Source: Conyzicola lurida
GTDB lineage: Bacteria > Actinomycetota > Actinomycetes > Actinomycetales > Microbacteriaceae
Length of the DNA: 64,000 bases
Direction: 5' to 3'
NCBI RefSeq assembly: GCF_014204935.1
Contig: NZ_JACHMJ010000001.1
Location: 1,798,001-1,862,000 of the forward strand
Positions 25,055 to 35,949 of this stretch are shown here, piece by piece. Numbering within the stretch: position 1 is the first letter of the stretch; each line of letters opens with the position of its first letter. The notes below the pieces were generated by a model. It made no database searches. It had not been told where the DNA came from and saw nothing but the letters and a program-made list of their open reading frames with translations. The translations under genes and the position numbers were made by a program.

Positions 25055-25708
25055 CTACTCGAGCGGCCCGCCGAGGGCACGCAGGTAGCGGCGCGTGTAG
25101 AACCACTGCGTGGCCCGCAGCACGGGCGCGACCAGCCACCAGTACCAGGCGGCGGGACGGGAGAACGCGCGGATGACCATCCAGACGGCGCCGTCCTCGG
25201 TCTGCTCGACGAGGAACGCCTCTTCGCCGTCTTCGGGGTGACCGGGCAGGGTGCCGTAGGCGAAGCCGCGGCGGCTCGGCTCGTCGACGACGTAGACGAC
25301 GCGGGCCGGCGCCTTCACCCAGACCGGCCAGAACCGGATCGAGAGCAGAACGGTGTCGCCCGGGGCGATGAGCGCGGTGCCGTCGGGGGCGAAGACCGTC
25401 TCGCCGGTCGCCGAGGTGTGCGAGGGCACGACCGGCTCCCCCGCGGCGTCGAACGTGACAGGCGTGTAGGTCAGTTCGCTGACGTAGTCGGGCGTGTGCC
25501 CGGTCTCGACGCGGAACCCGCTGTTCTTCTGCACCACCCAGCTGAGCACCGCGGCGGAGGCCCAGGCGAACCGCTCGTCGCCGTGCCCGATGCGGGCGCG
25601 GCGCTCGATCGGCCGGTATCCGGCGGGCGGGTACTGCAGCAGGTCGGGTGCCTGGGTGGCTCCCACGGCGCCGTAGCTGACCGGGCGGGCCCAGAGGTCG
25701 GCGTTCAC
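25055..25708 (-). CDS. DUF1990 domain-containing protein
   Basis: This 217-residue protein matches the DUF1990 pattern: an early SYGAVGATQ, then YPPAGYRPIERRARIGHGDERFAWASAAVLSWVVQKNSG, the central FAYGTLPGHPEDGEEAFLVEQ, and the ending AFSRPAAWYWWLVAPVLRATQWFYTRRYLRAL. The family is common in plants and Actinobacteria and has no established activity. It is 8 bp downstream of lepA on the same strand and followed closely by the Ddn-like gene. Confidence 0.85.
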   Translation of the reverse strand: MNADLWARPVSYGAVGATQAPDLLQYPPAGYRPIERRARIGHGDERFAWASAAVLSWVVQKNSGFRVETGHTPDYVSELTYTPVTFDAAGEPVVPSHTSATGETVFAPDGTALIAPGDTVLLSIRFWPVWVKAPARVVYVVDEPSRRGFAYGTLPGHPEDGEEAFLVEQTEDGAVWMVIRAFSRPAAWYWWLVAPVLRATQWFYTRRYLRALGGPLE

Positions 25709-25716
25709 GCCGGTCC

Positions 25717-27564
<1,848 letters not shown>

Positions 27565-27624
27565 TTGTGCCTATTCTCCCACGAGTCGCGCGCGGGGCGC
27601 GCGCTGACCGTCGTCAGCGCGGTG

Positions 27625-27915
27625 TCAGAAGAGTCCGACGAGCAGCCACGGTCCGGCGAACACGATGCCGACCACGGCCGTGACGAACCAGCCGAACGCC
27701 ATCACGGCGCCGAGTACGATGCCCCAGACCGCGAAGGCGTGGCCCTCGGGTTCGCGGCGGTAGGCGAGGACACCGACCACGATCGCGGCGATCGGGACGA
27801 GGAAGGTGAGCCCGAGCAGCACCGAGGCGATGCCGAGGATCAGGGCGACCACGCTGAGGTTGCGGGTCGCGGCGGGAGCGGTGGGAACCGCTGTGGTGGG
27901 AAGCGTCTGGGTCAT
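27625..27915 (-). CDS. DUF4190-type small membrane protein
   Basis: A 96-residue protein with a Thr/Pro/Ala-rich cytosolic N-terminus and two hydrophobic helices joined by AYRREPEGHAFAVWGIVLG. This is the DUF4190 pattern (conserved small polar turn, then AxxGIxLG). Function is unknown. It has its own start 60 bp ahead of lepA on the same strand; whether they are co-transcribed is unclear. Confidence 0.75.
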   Translation of the reverse strand: MTQTLPTTAVPTAPAATRNLSVVALILGIASVLLGLTFLVPIAAIVVGVLAYRREPEGHAFAVWGIVLGAVMAFGWFVTAVVGIVFAGPWLLVGLF

Positions 27916-27974
27916 GGTCCAAGGCTAGAAGCGACGAATCCCCGGTTCCATCGGGGTAACCCCCGGTTTGTGGC

Positions 27975-28904
27975 TCAGGGTACCCGCGGGGCCTCTGCCG
28001 CCGTGCCGGTGATGGCGCGCACGGCACCCTCGAGCTCGGGGTGCTCGAACTCGAAGCCCTCGGCCTCCAGCGTCGTCGGCAGCACCCATCGGCTCTTGAG
28101 CAGCAGCTCGGTCTCGGTGTGGATCGCGAACGAGCCGAGCTCGAGCATCCACCGGGTGAGCGGGAGCCCGAACGGCACGCCGAGCACGCGTCGCAGCGTG
28201 CCCATGAGTTCGCGGTTCGTGACCGGCCGCGGGGCCGCCACGTTGACGGGGCCGTCGATCGCGGCATCCGTCTGGATGAACCGGATCGCACGGTAGACGT
28301 CGTCGATGTGGACCCAGGAGAACATCTGGCGGGCGCCCGCTGTCTTGCCGCCGACGTGCGGCCCGCCGAGACCGATTCGGGTGAGGGAGAGCAGCGGTGA
28401 CAGGGCGGACCCGTCGCCGAGCACGATCGCCATGCGCAGCGCGACCTGACGCACACCGTCGCGGGAGTGGGCGAAGAACTCGCGCTCCCAGGCGGTGGCG
28501 ACGTTGACCGAGAAGCCGTTGCCGATCTGGCCGTCGGCGTCGGTCATCGGGCGGTCGTCGGCGTGCCGGTAGATCGTGGCGGTGCTGGAGTTGAGCCAGA
28601 GCGCGGGCGGGTTCGGCACGGTCTCGACGGCGCGGCCGAGCTCGCCCGTGGTGAGCAGGCGCGAGCTGAAGATCGCCGCGCGGTTCTTGTCGCTGTACCG
28701 CGTGTTCACGCTCTTGCCGGCGAGGTTGAGCAGCAGGTCGGCGCCGTCGATCGCCGCCTCGAGTGCGGCGGTATCGCCCCAGACGACGTCGGCGCCGCTG
28801 CGGCCGACCGTGACGACGGTGTCGCCGTCCTCCCGGAAGCGGCGGGCGAAGTACCGCCCCATAAACCCGCTCGCGCCGGCGATGACGATGCGCTGGCCGC
28901 TCAC
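27975..28904 (-). CDS. NAD-dependent epimerase, TIGR01777/SulA (YfcH) type
   Basis: This 309-residue Rossmann protein has GASGFMG at residues 9-15 and the family's NLAGKSVNTRYSDKNRAAIFSSRLLTT. LWLNSSTATIY is the position of the family's conserved active-site strand. A C-terminal DUF1731-like domain follows (FGLPLTRWMLELGSFAIHTETELLLKSRWVLPTTLEAEGFEFEHPELEGAV). The group is annotated as cell-division inhibitor SulA homologue in some genomes, which is not supported as a function. Its start overlaps the aminotransferase stop by 4 nt. Confidence 0.88.
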   Translation of the reverse strand: MSGQRIVIAGASGFMGRYFARRFREDGDTVVTVGRSGADVVWGDTAALEAAIDGADLLLNLAGKSVNTRYSDKNRAAIFSSRLLTTGELGRAVETVPNPPALWLNSSTATIYRHADDRPMTDADGQIGNGFSVNVATAWEREFFAHSRDGVRQVALRMAIVLGDGSALSPLLSLTRIGLGGPHVGGKTAGARQMFSWVHIDDVYRAIRFIQTDAAIDGPVNVAAPRPVTNRELMGTLRRVLGVPFGLPLTRWMLELGSFAIHTETELLLKSRWVLPTTLEAEGFEFEHPELEGAVRAITGTAAEAPRVP

Positions 28905-30058
28905 ACTCCTGCCGGGATCCGCGAGAGGCCGGCGATGAGGTTCTCCTCGGAGTTGGCGAGGCAGACGCGGATCCAGCCCTCGCCGGAGCGTCCGAACGCA
29001 CTGCCCGGGGCGACGGCCACGCGCTGCTCGAGCAGGAGGGTCTCGGCCCAGGCCGCGACATCCCCCGCACTGGCATGGCTCACGTCGATCCAGAGGTAGA
29101 AGGCCCCTGTCGGGGGCAGATAGCGGATGCCGCGGCTGTCGAGATACCCGGTGGCGGCGACCAGATTGGCCCGGTAGTGGGCCTTGGCGGCGGCGACGTG
29201 CTCGTGGTCTCCGGTGATCGCGGCGACGGCGGCGTACTGTGCCGGGCTGTTGACGCAGCTGATGGTCGCCTCCTGCACGGTGCGCATCGTGGCGGCGAGC
29301 CCGGGCGGCGTGACGAGGTAGCCGACCCGGATGCCGGTCATCGCGTAGGTCTTGGAGAGGGAGAAGGCGGAGAACACCCGACTGCGCTCGCCGTTTTCGG
29401 CGGTCTCGAGGCTGGCGATGCTCACGTGCTTCTCGCCGTAGGTGAAGTACTCGTAGACCTCGTCGCTGATGATCCAGAGGTCGTGGCGGCGGGCGAAGTC
29501 GAGCAGCTCCCGCAGCACCTCTTCGGGGAAGATCGCGCCCAGCGGGTTGGACGGCGAATTGACGATGAGTACGCGGGTGCGGTCGGTGACGAGGCGTTCG
29601 AGCTCGGCGATGTCGGGCAGGAACCCGCGTTCGGGCAGCAGCGAATAGGGCACGGGGTGGGCGTCGAGCATGCGCACGCCCATGGTGAAGGTCGTGTAGC
29701 CGGGATCGGGGATGAGCGCTTCGTCGCCGGCCGCGAGCGTCAGCGTCATGGCCTGGTAGAGCGCCTGCGTCGCGCCGACCGTCACCCAGACTCGTTCGAC
29801 GTCGACGTGCACGCCGTTCTCGCGGGCCAGTTTGTCGACGATCGCGGCGCGCAACGGGGCGATGCCGCCGTTCGGCGTGTAGTCGGTCTCGTCGGCGTCC
29901 CAGGCGCGCTTGGCTGCCTCGGCGATGTGCGGGGCGACCGGCACGTCGGGTTCGCCGATCACGAGGGAGATGACGTCGTCGAGCTTCGTCGAGATCTCGA
30001 AGATGTGGCGGATGCCGGATCCGGGGACCGACTCGATGTGCTGGGCAAGATGCGGCAT
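28901..30058 (-). CDS. PLP-dependent aminotransferase, class I/II
   Basis: This 385-residue fold-type I enzyme has the internal-aldimine Lys in FSLSKTYAMTGIRVGY (about residue 233). It also has the phosphate-binding GATQAL, the NSPSNPLG motif and the SDEVYEYFTY motif with the Asp/Tyr that contact PLP. The C-terminal Arg that binds the substrate carboxylate is in WIRVCLANSEENL. It belongs to the aspartate-aminotransferase-like group, and its amino-acid substrate is not evident. Divergent from the hydrolase at 30084; the 25-bp gap between the starts holds CCTCAG-N9-CTGAGG (30061-30081). Confidence 0.9.
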   Translation of the reverse strand: MPHLAQHIESVPGSGIRHIFEISTKLDDVISLVIGEPDVPVAPHIAEAAKRAWDADETDYTPNGGIAPLRAAIVDKLARENGVHVDVERVWVTVGATQALYQAMTLTLAAGDEALIPDPGYTTFTMGVRMLDAHPVPYSLLPERGFLPDIAELERLVTDRTRVLIVNSPSNPLGAIFPEEVLRELLDFARRHDLWIISDEVYEYFTYGEKHVSIASLETAENGERSRVFSAFSLSKTYAMTGIRVGYLVTPPGLAATMRTVQEATISCVNSPAQYAAVAAITGDHEHVAAAKAHYRANLVAATGYLDSRGIRYLPPTGAFYLWIDVSHASAGDVAAWAETLLLEQRVAVAPGSAFGRSGEGWIRVCLANSEENLIAGLSRIPAGV

Positions 30059-30083
30059 ACCCTCAGGCTATTACGCTGAGGCC

Positions 30084-30821
30084 ATGCCCGGTTCCGCCCC
30101 GATCTCGACAGTGGTGCTCGTCCACGGGCTGCGCACGTCGTCGTCGATGTGGCGGCACCAGGTCCTCGCCCTCTCCGCGCTGGGCTACACGGTGATCACG
30201 CCCGACCTGCCCGGGCACGGGTCGCGCATGCACGAGCGATTCACTCTCGCGGGCGGCGTCGAGACGATCGACCGCGCCGTGGCTGCGGCCCCCGGGCCGG
30301 TGTTCCTCTGCGGATTCTCGCTCGGCGGCTATCTCGCCGCGCACTGGGCTGCAGCGGAACCCCGCGACGTGACCGGCATCCTCGCGGCGAGCTGCGGCAC
30401 CCAGCCGTCGCGCGTCATCCTCGATGCCTGGCGGGTCGGGGCGGCGGCGATCCACCTGCTGCCCGACCGCGGGCTCGGGCTCAATAACGCCGTCGTGCGC
30501 GCCGTCATCCGCGACCCGGAATACGCCGACGATGTCATCGCCGGCGGCGTCGCCCTCGAGGTCATGCAGGACGTGCTGCGCGAACTCCGAGGCATCAGGA
30601 TGGCGCACTCGCTGTCGCGCATCGAGCAGCCGATCTGGCTGGTGAACGGCACTCTCGACCACATCCGGCTGCAGGAGCGCAGCTTCCTCGCCGCCACCCG
30701 ACACGGCACGCTCGTGCGGATCCCGGGCGCGAGCCACATGGTGAGCGTCGCCCGGCCTGTCGAATTCACCCGGGTGCTGGTCGACGCGATAAACTCGTCC
30801 CGCCCGGCCGACGGTCTCTGA
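30084..30821 (+). CDS. Alpha/beta hydrolase
   Basis: This 245-residue hydrolase has the oxyanion-hole HG at residues 14-15 (VVLVHGLRTSS) and the nucleophile elbow GFSLGG with Ser79. The acid is probably Asp in VNGTLDHIRL, and the catalytic His in GASHMVS. No signal peptide. The fold covers esterases, lipases and many other activities; substrate is unknown. The stop codon abuts the predicted rpsT promoter directly. Confidence 0.88.
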   Translation: MPGSAPISTVVLVHGLRTSSSMWRHQVLALSALGYTVITPDLPGHGSRMHERFTLAGGVETIDRAVAAAPGPVFLCGFSLGGYLAAHWAAAEPRDVTGILAASCGTQPSRVILDAWRVGAAAIHLLPDRGLGLNNAVVRAVIRDPEYADDVIAGGVALEVMQDVLRELRGIRMAHSLSRIEQPIWLVNGTLDHIRLQERSFLAATRHGTLVRIPGASHMVSVARPVEFTRVLVDAINSSRPADGL

Positions 30822-30851
30822 TTGCCGGAACGGGCTGGCAACTGGTAATGT
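30822..30851 (+). promoter_or_regulatory. Predicted rpsT promoter
   Basis: TTGCCG (30822-30827), an 18-bp spacer and TAATGT (30846-30851) fit a vegetative sigma-70-type promoter. It would give a roughly 140-nt 5' UTR for rpsT, containing a CGGCCG/CGGCCG hairpin around 30890-30927 that could serve in autoregulation. Confidence 0.6.
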
Positions 30852-30995
30852 TGCCTGTTGGCTTCCGTGCAACCCTCTATTGCATATTCGCGGCCGGGAA
30901 ATTCTTTTCCTCGGCCGCTTCGCGCGACGCGTCTCGCCAGACGGTCGTGCAGTGATTCTTACAAACGTCAGCTCTACAACAAGAAGGTAAATTCA

Positions 30996-31256
30996 GTGGC
31001 AAACATCAAGTCGCAGATCAAGCGCATCGGAACCAACAAGAAGTCGCAGGACCGCAACAAGGCCGTCAAGAGCGAGGTCAAGACCGCTATCCGCTCCGTG
31101 CGCGCAGCGATCACCGCGGGCGACAAGGAACTCGCCGTCGCGACCCTGCTCGTCGCAGCCAAGAAGCTCGACAAGGCAGCCAGCAAGGGCGTCATCCACA
31201 AGAACCAGGCCGCCAACAAGAAGTCGGCGATCGCCAAGCAGGTTGCAGCGCTCTAA
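30996..31256 (+). CDS. rpsT: 30S ribosomal protein S20
   Basis: This 86-residue basic protein binds 16S rRNA early in 30S assembly. Its first residues ([32 protein letters not shown]) and C-terminus ([22 protein letters not shown]) are canonical. GTG at 30996 follows an AGAAGG ribosome-binding site; a longer open frame upstream is not S20-like. Codon use is notably biased to Lys AAG and Ala GCC/GCA, as for highly expressed genes. A strong terminator follows directly. In many Microbacteriaceae it is next to holA, as here, though divergence of strands differs. Confidence 0.98.
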   Translation: MANIKSQIKRIGTNKKSQDRNKAVKSEVKTAIRSVRAAITAGDKELAVATLLVAAKKLDKAASKGVIHKNQAANKKSAIAKQVAAL

Positions 31257-31272
31257 GCGTTACCACTCTTCG

Positions 31273-31305
31273 AAAGCCCCTCCCGCTCCGGCGGGAGGGG
31301 CTTTT
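31273..31305 (+). terminator. Intrinsic terminator of rpsT
   Basis: The 14-bp perfect stem AAAGCCCCTCCCGC / GCGGGAGGGGCTTT with a 4-nt loop is followed by a T run (CTTTTC). It lies 16 bp after the rpsT stop. Being symmetrical with A and T runs, it could also stop leftward transcripts. Confidence 0.95.
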
Positions 31306-31318
31306 CGCATGCCGAGGC

Positions 31319-31691
31319 GGATCGAGCCCGTCGAAATCGCTCCCGCCGGCGGATCGAGCCTGTCGAAATCCTGTTTCGCTGGGCGCACCTCGCCCGCTCA
31401 ACAGGACGAAACGCCCGGTTCGCGCGCTCGACAGGACGCATCGGCGCTTTCGGCAGGACGCGTCCTGTCGTTCGTGTGTGCCGGGGCGGATGACGCTGGG
31501 TGCGACAGGGTTTCGACGGCTCAAACCCGCGGTCGCGATTCGGGCAGATCGCGCCTGTCGAAGTCTCTGGTCGGCGAAGGGTTTCGACAGGCTCGACCAG
31601 CGGGGCGGCATCGTCCCGAGCCGCGAAGGGTTTCGACAGACTCAACCCGCTCGGACAGCCCGACCCGCGAGGGGTTTCGACAGGCTCGACC
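31319..31691. repeat. Cluster of GTTTCGACAGGCTC repeats filling the rpsT-holA gap
   Basis: At least seven copies of a motif close to GTTTCGACAGGCTCGACC occur in both orientations. They begin near 31319 and 31351 (reverse), 31508 (forward, one base short), 31551 (reverse), and 31579, 31628 and 31672 (forward). Between them are variants such as CTCGACAGGACGC and a 14-bp palindrome CAGGACGCGTCCTG (31454-31467). There is no credible gene in 31257-31699. Similar motifs are scattered between genes in many bacteria, including Microbacteriaceae. Confidence 0.8.
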
Positions 31692-31699
31692 CGCTCGGG

Positions 31700-32716
31700 C
31701 TAGCGGGCGCCGCGGCCCGCGACGATGCCGACCATGCGCTCGAGGGCGTAGACGGGGTCGCGGCCGCCGCCCTTGATCTGGGCGTCGGTGTCGGCGAGGA
31801 GCTCGATCGAGCGGCCGAGACCGTCGTCGCTCCAGCCCTGGAGGTCTTTGCGGGCGCGGTTCACCTGCCACGGGGCGAGCGAGAACTGCTGCGCGAGCTG
31901 CGCGTCGCTGCCCCGCACGTTGTAGAGCTTCGCCATGGTGCGCAGCTTGGACGCGAACGCTGCCAGCATCGGAACGGGGTCGGCTCCCGAGGCCAGGGCG
32001 TGCCGGAGGAGGATGAGTGCTTCGCCGTGGCGGCCCGCGATCGCGGCATCCGCCACTTTGAATGCCGTGGTCTCGACCCGGCCGGAGTAGTACTTCTCGA
32101 CCGTCACCTCGGTGATCTGCTCGCTCGCGTCGGCGAGCAGCTGCTGGCAGGCGCTGGCCAGCTCGGCGAGGTCGTCGGAGAACGCGGAGACGAGCGCGCG
32201 GAGGGCGCCGGGCGTGACGCGACGGCCCGCTGCCTGGAATTCGGCCGCGGCGAAGTCGAGCTTCTCGGTGTCCTTCTTGAGGTCGGCACAGACGATCTCG
32301 ATGCCGTTGCCGAGTCCGCCGCGGATCGCGTCGAGCATGCGCTTACCGCGCACCCCGCCCGCGTGCCGGAGGACGACGTAACAGTCGTCGGCCGGGTTCT
32401 CGAGGTAGCGCAGCACGTCTTCCATAAACGCGTCGGTGCACTTCTCGACGCCGGTGACGCGGATGAACCGGGGCTCGGCGAAGAGCGACGGGCTGGCCAG
32501 GGTGATGAGCTCGCCGGGTGCGTAGTGGTCGGCTTCGAGGTCGCCGAGCTCGAGGCTGGGGTCTTCGATGCGCAGGGTGTCGCGCAGCAGGCGGATCGCG
32601 CGGTCGGCGAGGAAACCCTCGGTACCCGACACCAGAACGACGCGTGCCGGTCGGACCTTGTCCCACGCCAGTTGCGGAATGGCGACCTTGGCCTTGCTGG
32701 CTGGCTTGGTTGCCAC
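31700..32716 (-). CDS. holA: DNA polymerase III subunit delta
   Basis: This 338-residue clamp-loader subunit opens the beta sliding clamp. The N-terminal AAA+-like fold carries RVVLVSGTEGFLADRAIRLLRDTL, followed by SPSLFAEPRFIRVTGVEKC and the VLRHAGGVRGKRMLDAI region. The C-terminal collar domain ends in WQVNRARKDLQGWSDDGLGRSIELLADTDAQIKGGGRDPVYALERMV. All positions match actinobacterial HolA. It follows comEC on the same strand with an 84-bp gap. Confidence 0.95.
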   Translation of the reverse strand: MATKPASKAKVAIPQLAWDKVRPARVVLVSGTEGFLADRAIRLLRDTLRIEDPSLELGDLEADHYAPGELITLASPSLFAEPRFIRVTGVEKCTDAFMEDVLRYLENPADDCYVVLRHAGGVRGKRMLDAIRGGLGNGIEIVCADLKKDTEKLDFAAAEFQAAGRRVTPGALRALVSAFSDDLAELASACQQLLADASEQITEVTVEKYYSGRVETTAFKVADAAIAGRHGEALILLRHALASGADPVPMLAAFASKLRTMAKLYNVRGSDAQLAQQFSLAPWQVNRARKDLQGWSDDGLGRSIELLADTDAQIKGGGRDPVYALERMVGIVAGRGAR

Positions 32717-32800
32717 GCTGTGCTCCCTCGATGCTTCGCCTCGTCGACCGACTCCGGCGGGTCAAGCCTAATCGCGACCGCCGACGCCGGGCGCCCGGCG

Positions 32801-35177
32801 TCACCGCTCGCTCCACACGCGAACGCCCTCGTCGGCCGCCGCGGGGCTGACCAGGATGAGCCCGTCGGTGTCGGTGCGCCACACGGTCGTGCCGACCCCG
32901 GCGAGCAGGTCGAGCAGCTCGTCGGTCGGGTGACCGTAGTCGTTGTCGGCGCCGACCCCGATCAGCCCGACGGTCGCCGACGCCCGCTCGTACAGCCGCG
33001 GCAGCTGGTCCGCGGACCCGTGATGGCTCACCTTGACGACGTCGACCGGTGAAACGGGACCCGCGGCGAGCATCAGCGCCTGCGACTGTTCGCCGAGATC
33101 GCCGAGGAACAGCGAGCCGAGGCAGCCGCTGGCGCAGTCCCCCGCCCCGGCGAACTCGAGCGCGACGCTCGCGTCGTTGCCCGGCTCCACCGTGCCGAGC
33201 CGGGCACGCGGCCAGAGCACGGTGAACCGCAGTTCGCCGAGCACTCCGCTGTCGCCCCGGCTGACCCGCTCGACCACCGCCCCGCCCGCGGCGAGGTCGG
33301 CGAGCAGCCGGTCGTCCGCGGCGTCGGAGGCCGGGCCGACGATGGCGCGGTCCACCCGGCCGATCACCGCCTCCGTGCCGCCGACGTGGTCCAGATCGAA
33401 GTGGCTGAGCACGAGCAGGTCGATGCGACCGATGCCGAGGGTGTCGAGACAGGCGCCGAGCGGTTCGGGCAGCGGACCGGTGTCGACGAGCGCCACCCGC
33501 CCCGCGCTGCGCACGAGCACGGCGTCGCCCTGGCCGATGTCGCACCGCGATCTGCCAATCGTCGGGCCGCGCGAGCTGCTGGGCGACCCGCCCGCCGACC
33601 GCGGAACCGGCACCGCAGGCGAGCGCGGTGAGGACGGCGCAGGCCGCGGCCAGGCGCGCCCGCCGCGGAACCCCGCCGAGCACCGCGACGAGGGCGGCGA
33701 CCGTGACCCCGGCGAGCAGCAGCACGCCCGGGATGCCCGGCGGCCACGGCAGCTGCGAACCGGGCAGCCCCGCGAAGAACCCGGCGACGGCGGCGATCCA
33801 ACTGGCGGGGAGCCAGGCGACGGCTGCGAGCAGGCCGCCGAGCCACGGGACGACGGGCAGCGTGACGCACGCCAGCAGTCCGACCACGGTCGCGAGCGGC
33901 GCCGCCGGCTCGGCCATGACGTTCGCGACGACCCCGTAGGTCGGGATCGACGGCTGGAGCATCAGCAGCACAGGCTGGCAGGCGAGTTGCGCCGCGACGG
34001 GGATCGCCAGCACCGCGGCGATGCCGCGCGGCAGCACGCGTGCGAACACCCGCGTGAGCGGCGTCGACAGAACGAGCAGGCCGCCGGTCGCGAGCACCGA
34101 CAGCGCGAACCCGTAGCTGCGGCTGAGCCACGGGTCGCTCGCCAACAGCACGAGCACCGCCAGCGAGAGCACGGGCACCCCGCGCACCGGTCGTCCGCCG
34201 AGCATGGCGAGCAGCACGATGAGCGCCATCGCCGCCGCACGCACGACGCTCGCCTGCGGCGTCACCAGCACGACGAAGGCGACGAGCAGGCAGACGGATG
34301 CCGCGATCCTGCCGCCACGACCCAACCCGGCAGCGCCCCCGAGCACCATGACCAGCGCGACCACGATCGCGCAGTTGGCACCCGACACGGCCGTCAGATG
34401 GCTCAGCGAGCTCGACTTCATGGCGGTGTCGAGGCGCTCGCTCACCGCCGCGGTGTCTCCGATCGCGAGGCCGGGCAGCAGGTCACCGCCGTCACCGGGC
34501 AGGGCGGTCGCCGAGGCCGCGAACCGGGCGCGCAGCGTGTTCGCCCAGTCGAGGTACCACGGCGGCTCGGCGACGACCCGCGCGGACCCGGAGGCGAACA
34601 CGAGGAACGCCGCGTCGTCGCCCGGCTCGGTCGCGGTCAGCGTACCGCTCAGGGCGAGTTCCGCTCCGACGCCCGTTCGCCCCGGCGGAGGCTCGCCGAA
34701 GACGAGCACCGGCACCGACAGTGCCGCCGCTCCCCCGTCGCCCACCGTCGCACTCGTGACGGTGGCGGCGAACGGTCCCGCCCGCGCTTCCGCCTCGTCG
34801 CGACCGATCCCAGAGTCGGCGCCGTCCGGTTCCGCAGGATCCGGCGAAGCCGCCCCCGGAAGCGCGCCGAGAGTCTCCCCCGTCACCACTGTCAGACTCA
34901 CGAACCGCCCGCCGTGCGCGGCATCCACGAGCACCGGCGGTCGCCGCGCACCGCCCTGCGCCGCCGCGGCCGAGGCGACCAGCGCGGCGGCGACGAGGCA
35001 CACCGCCCCGACCGCGATCACACCCCGGCGCAGCGCCAGCGCGACGGCGACCGCCACACCGCCGGCCGCCCACAGGACGAGCGCGACCGGGAGGGCTCCG
35101 TCGGGCAGCCCGACCACGACGAAGGCCGCCAGCCAGGCGCACGCGGCGGGAAGCGCGAGCCGCAGATCGACCCTCAC
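32801..35177 (-). pseudogene. comEC: ComEC competence DNA channel, frameshifted as given
   Basis: The reading frame has two parts. Frame A (35177 to about 33546) encodes the N-terminal domain and the membrane Competence domain: PGLAIGDTAAVSERLDTAMKSSSLSHLTAVSGANCAIVV and about ten helices, ending in RPDDWQIA. The metallo-beta-lactamase domain (CDIGQGDAVLVRSAGRVALVDTGP, then LSHFDLDHVGG and VSHHGSADQLPRL) continues in frame B from about 33544 to 32801. Joining them requires removal of one base (G on the minus strand, 33545), or insertion of two. Both halves keep all expected motifs, so the lesion is recent, a sequencing error, or a programmed shift. GTG 35177 overlaps the comEA stop. Confidence 0.85.
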
Positions 35178-35809
35178 GTGGTCACCAGGTCTTTCAGCCC
35201 CGCGAACGTCTTCTCGCCGATGCCGGTCACGCTCATCAGGTCTTCGACGGCGGTGAAACGCCCGTTCGTCTCTCGCCAGTCGATGATCCGCTCGGCCATC
35301 GCGGGGCCGACCCGGGGCAGGGTCTCGAGGGTCGCGGCATCCGCGGTGTTGAGATTGACCTTGCCCGGGACGACCGCGCCGCCGCCAGCCACACCCCCGC
35401 CCGCGGCCGGCGGCGCCTGCCCGATCTCGGGCACGACGATCTGCTCGCCGTCGGTGACGAAGCGCGCGAGGTTCAGTCCGGCCTGGTCGGCGTTCGGTCC
35501 GAACCCGCCGGCGGCCGCCACTGCGTCGACGGCGCGGTCGCCCTCGCGCAGTTCGTAGAGCCCCGGGGAGGCGACCTCGCCGAGGATATGCACGAAGATC
35601 GGGGCGCCCGAGCCCGCGTCGAGCGGGGTCCCGCTGTCGAGAGTCGCGGCCGGCGCCGACCCCGCCGTGACCGTGGCGCTCTGTCCCTTCGGCGCGAGGG
35701 CCGCGACCAGTACGGCGCAGCCGAGCGCCACGACGAGCAGCACGACAGCCGCCCCGAGACCGATGCGCAGGCGCGATCGTGGGGTCGCGGCATCCGCGGG
35801 TCTGGTCAT
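35174..35809 (-). CDS. comEA: ComEA-type DNA-binding protein
   Basis: This 211-residue protein has a short cytosolic N-terminus, one membrane helix (about residues 18-38: IGLGAAVVLLVVALGCAVLVAALA), an SLBB domain (IFVHILGEVASPGLYELREGDRAVDAVAAAGGF) and a C-terminal double helix-hairpin-helix (KVNLNTADAATLETLPRVGPAMAERIIDWRETNGRFTAVEDLMSVTGIGEKTFAGL). It faces outward and binds incoming DNA for the ComEC channel. Translationally coupled to comEC by a 4-nt GTGA overlap. Confidence 0.95.
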   Translation of the reverse strand: MTRPADAATPRSRLRIGLGAAVVLLVVALGCAVLVAALAPKGQSATVTAGSAPAATLDSGTPLDAGSGAPIFVHILGEVASPGLYELREGDRAVDAVAAAGGFGPNADQAGLNLARFVTDGEQIVVPEIGQAPPAAGGGVAGGGAVVPGKVNLNTADAATLETLPRVGPAMAERIIDWRETNGRFTAVEDLMSVTGIGEKTFAGLKDLVTT

Positions 35810-35949
35810 TGGTCGAGGCTACGAAGCCCGTCGCGCACCGTGGGCGACGTGGCCCCATCTGGGGAGGGACCGCCTCGGCCGCGCCGTGGGGAGGAATGCG
35901 GAAGGGCCCCGCCGACGTATCGACGAGGCCCTGCGCGAACGAGCGACTG

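Noticed and set aside
30852-30995. A small RNA or tRNA gene upstream of rpsT
   Set aside because: No cloverleaf or CCA end; best explained as the rpsT 5' UTR with a small hairpin.
32343-35858. A single 1171-codon protein spanning comEA, comEC and holA
   Set aside because: Only the ComEC membrane part of this frame is protein-like; before it lies comEA in another frame and after 33545 the frame is arginine-rich nonsense.
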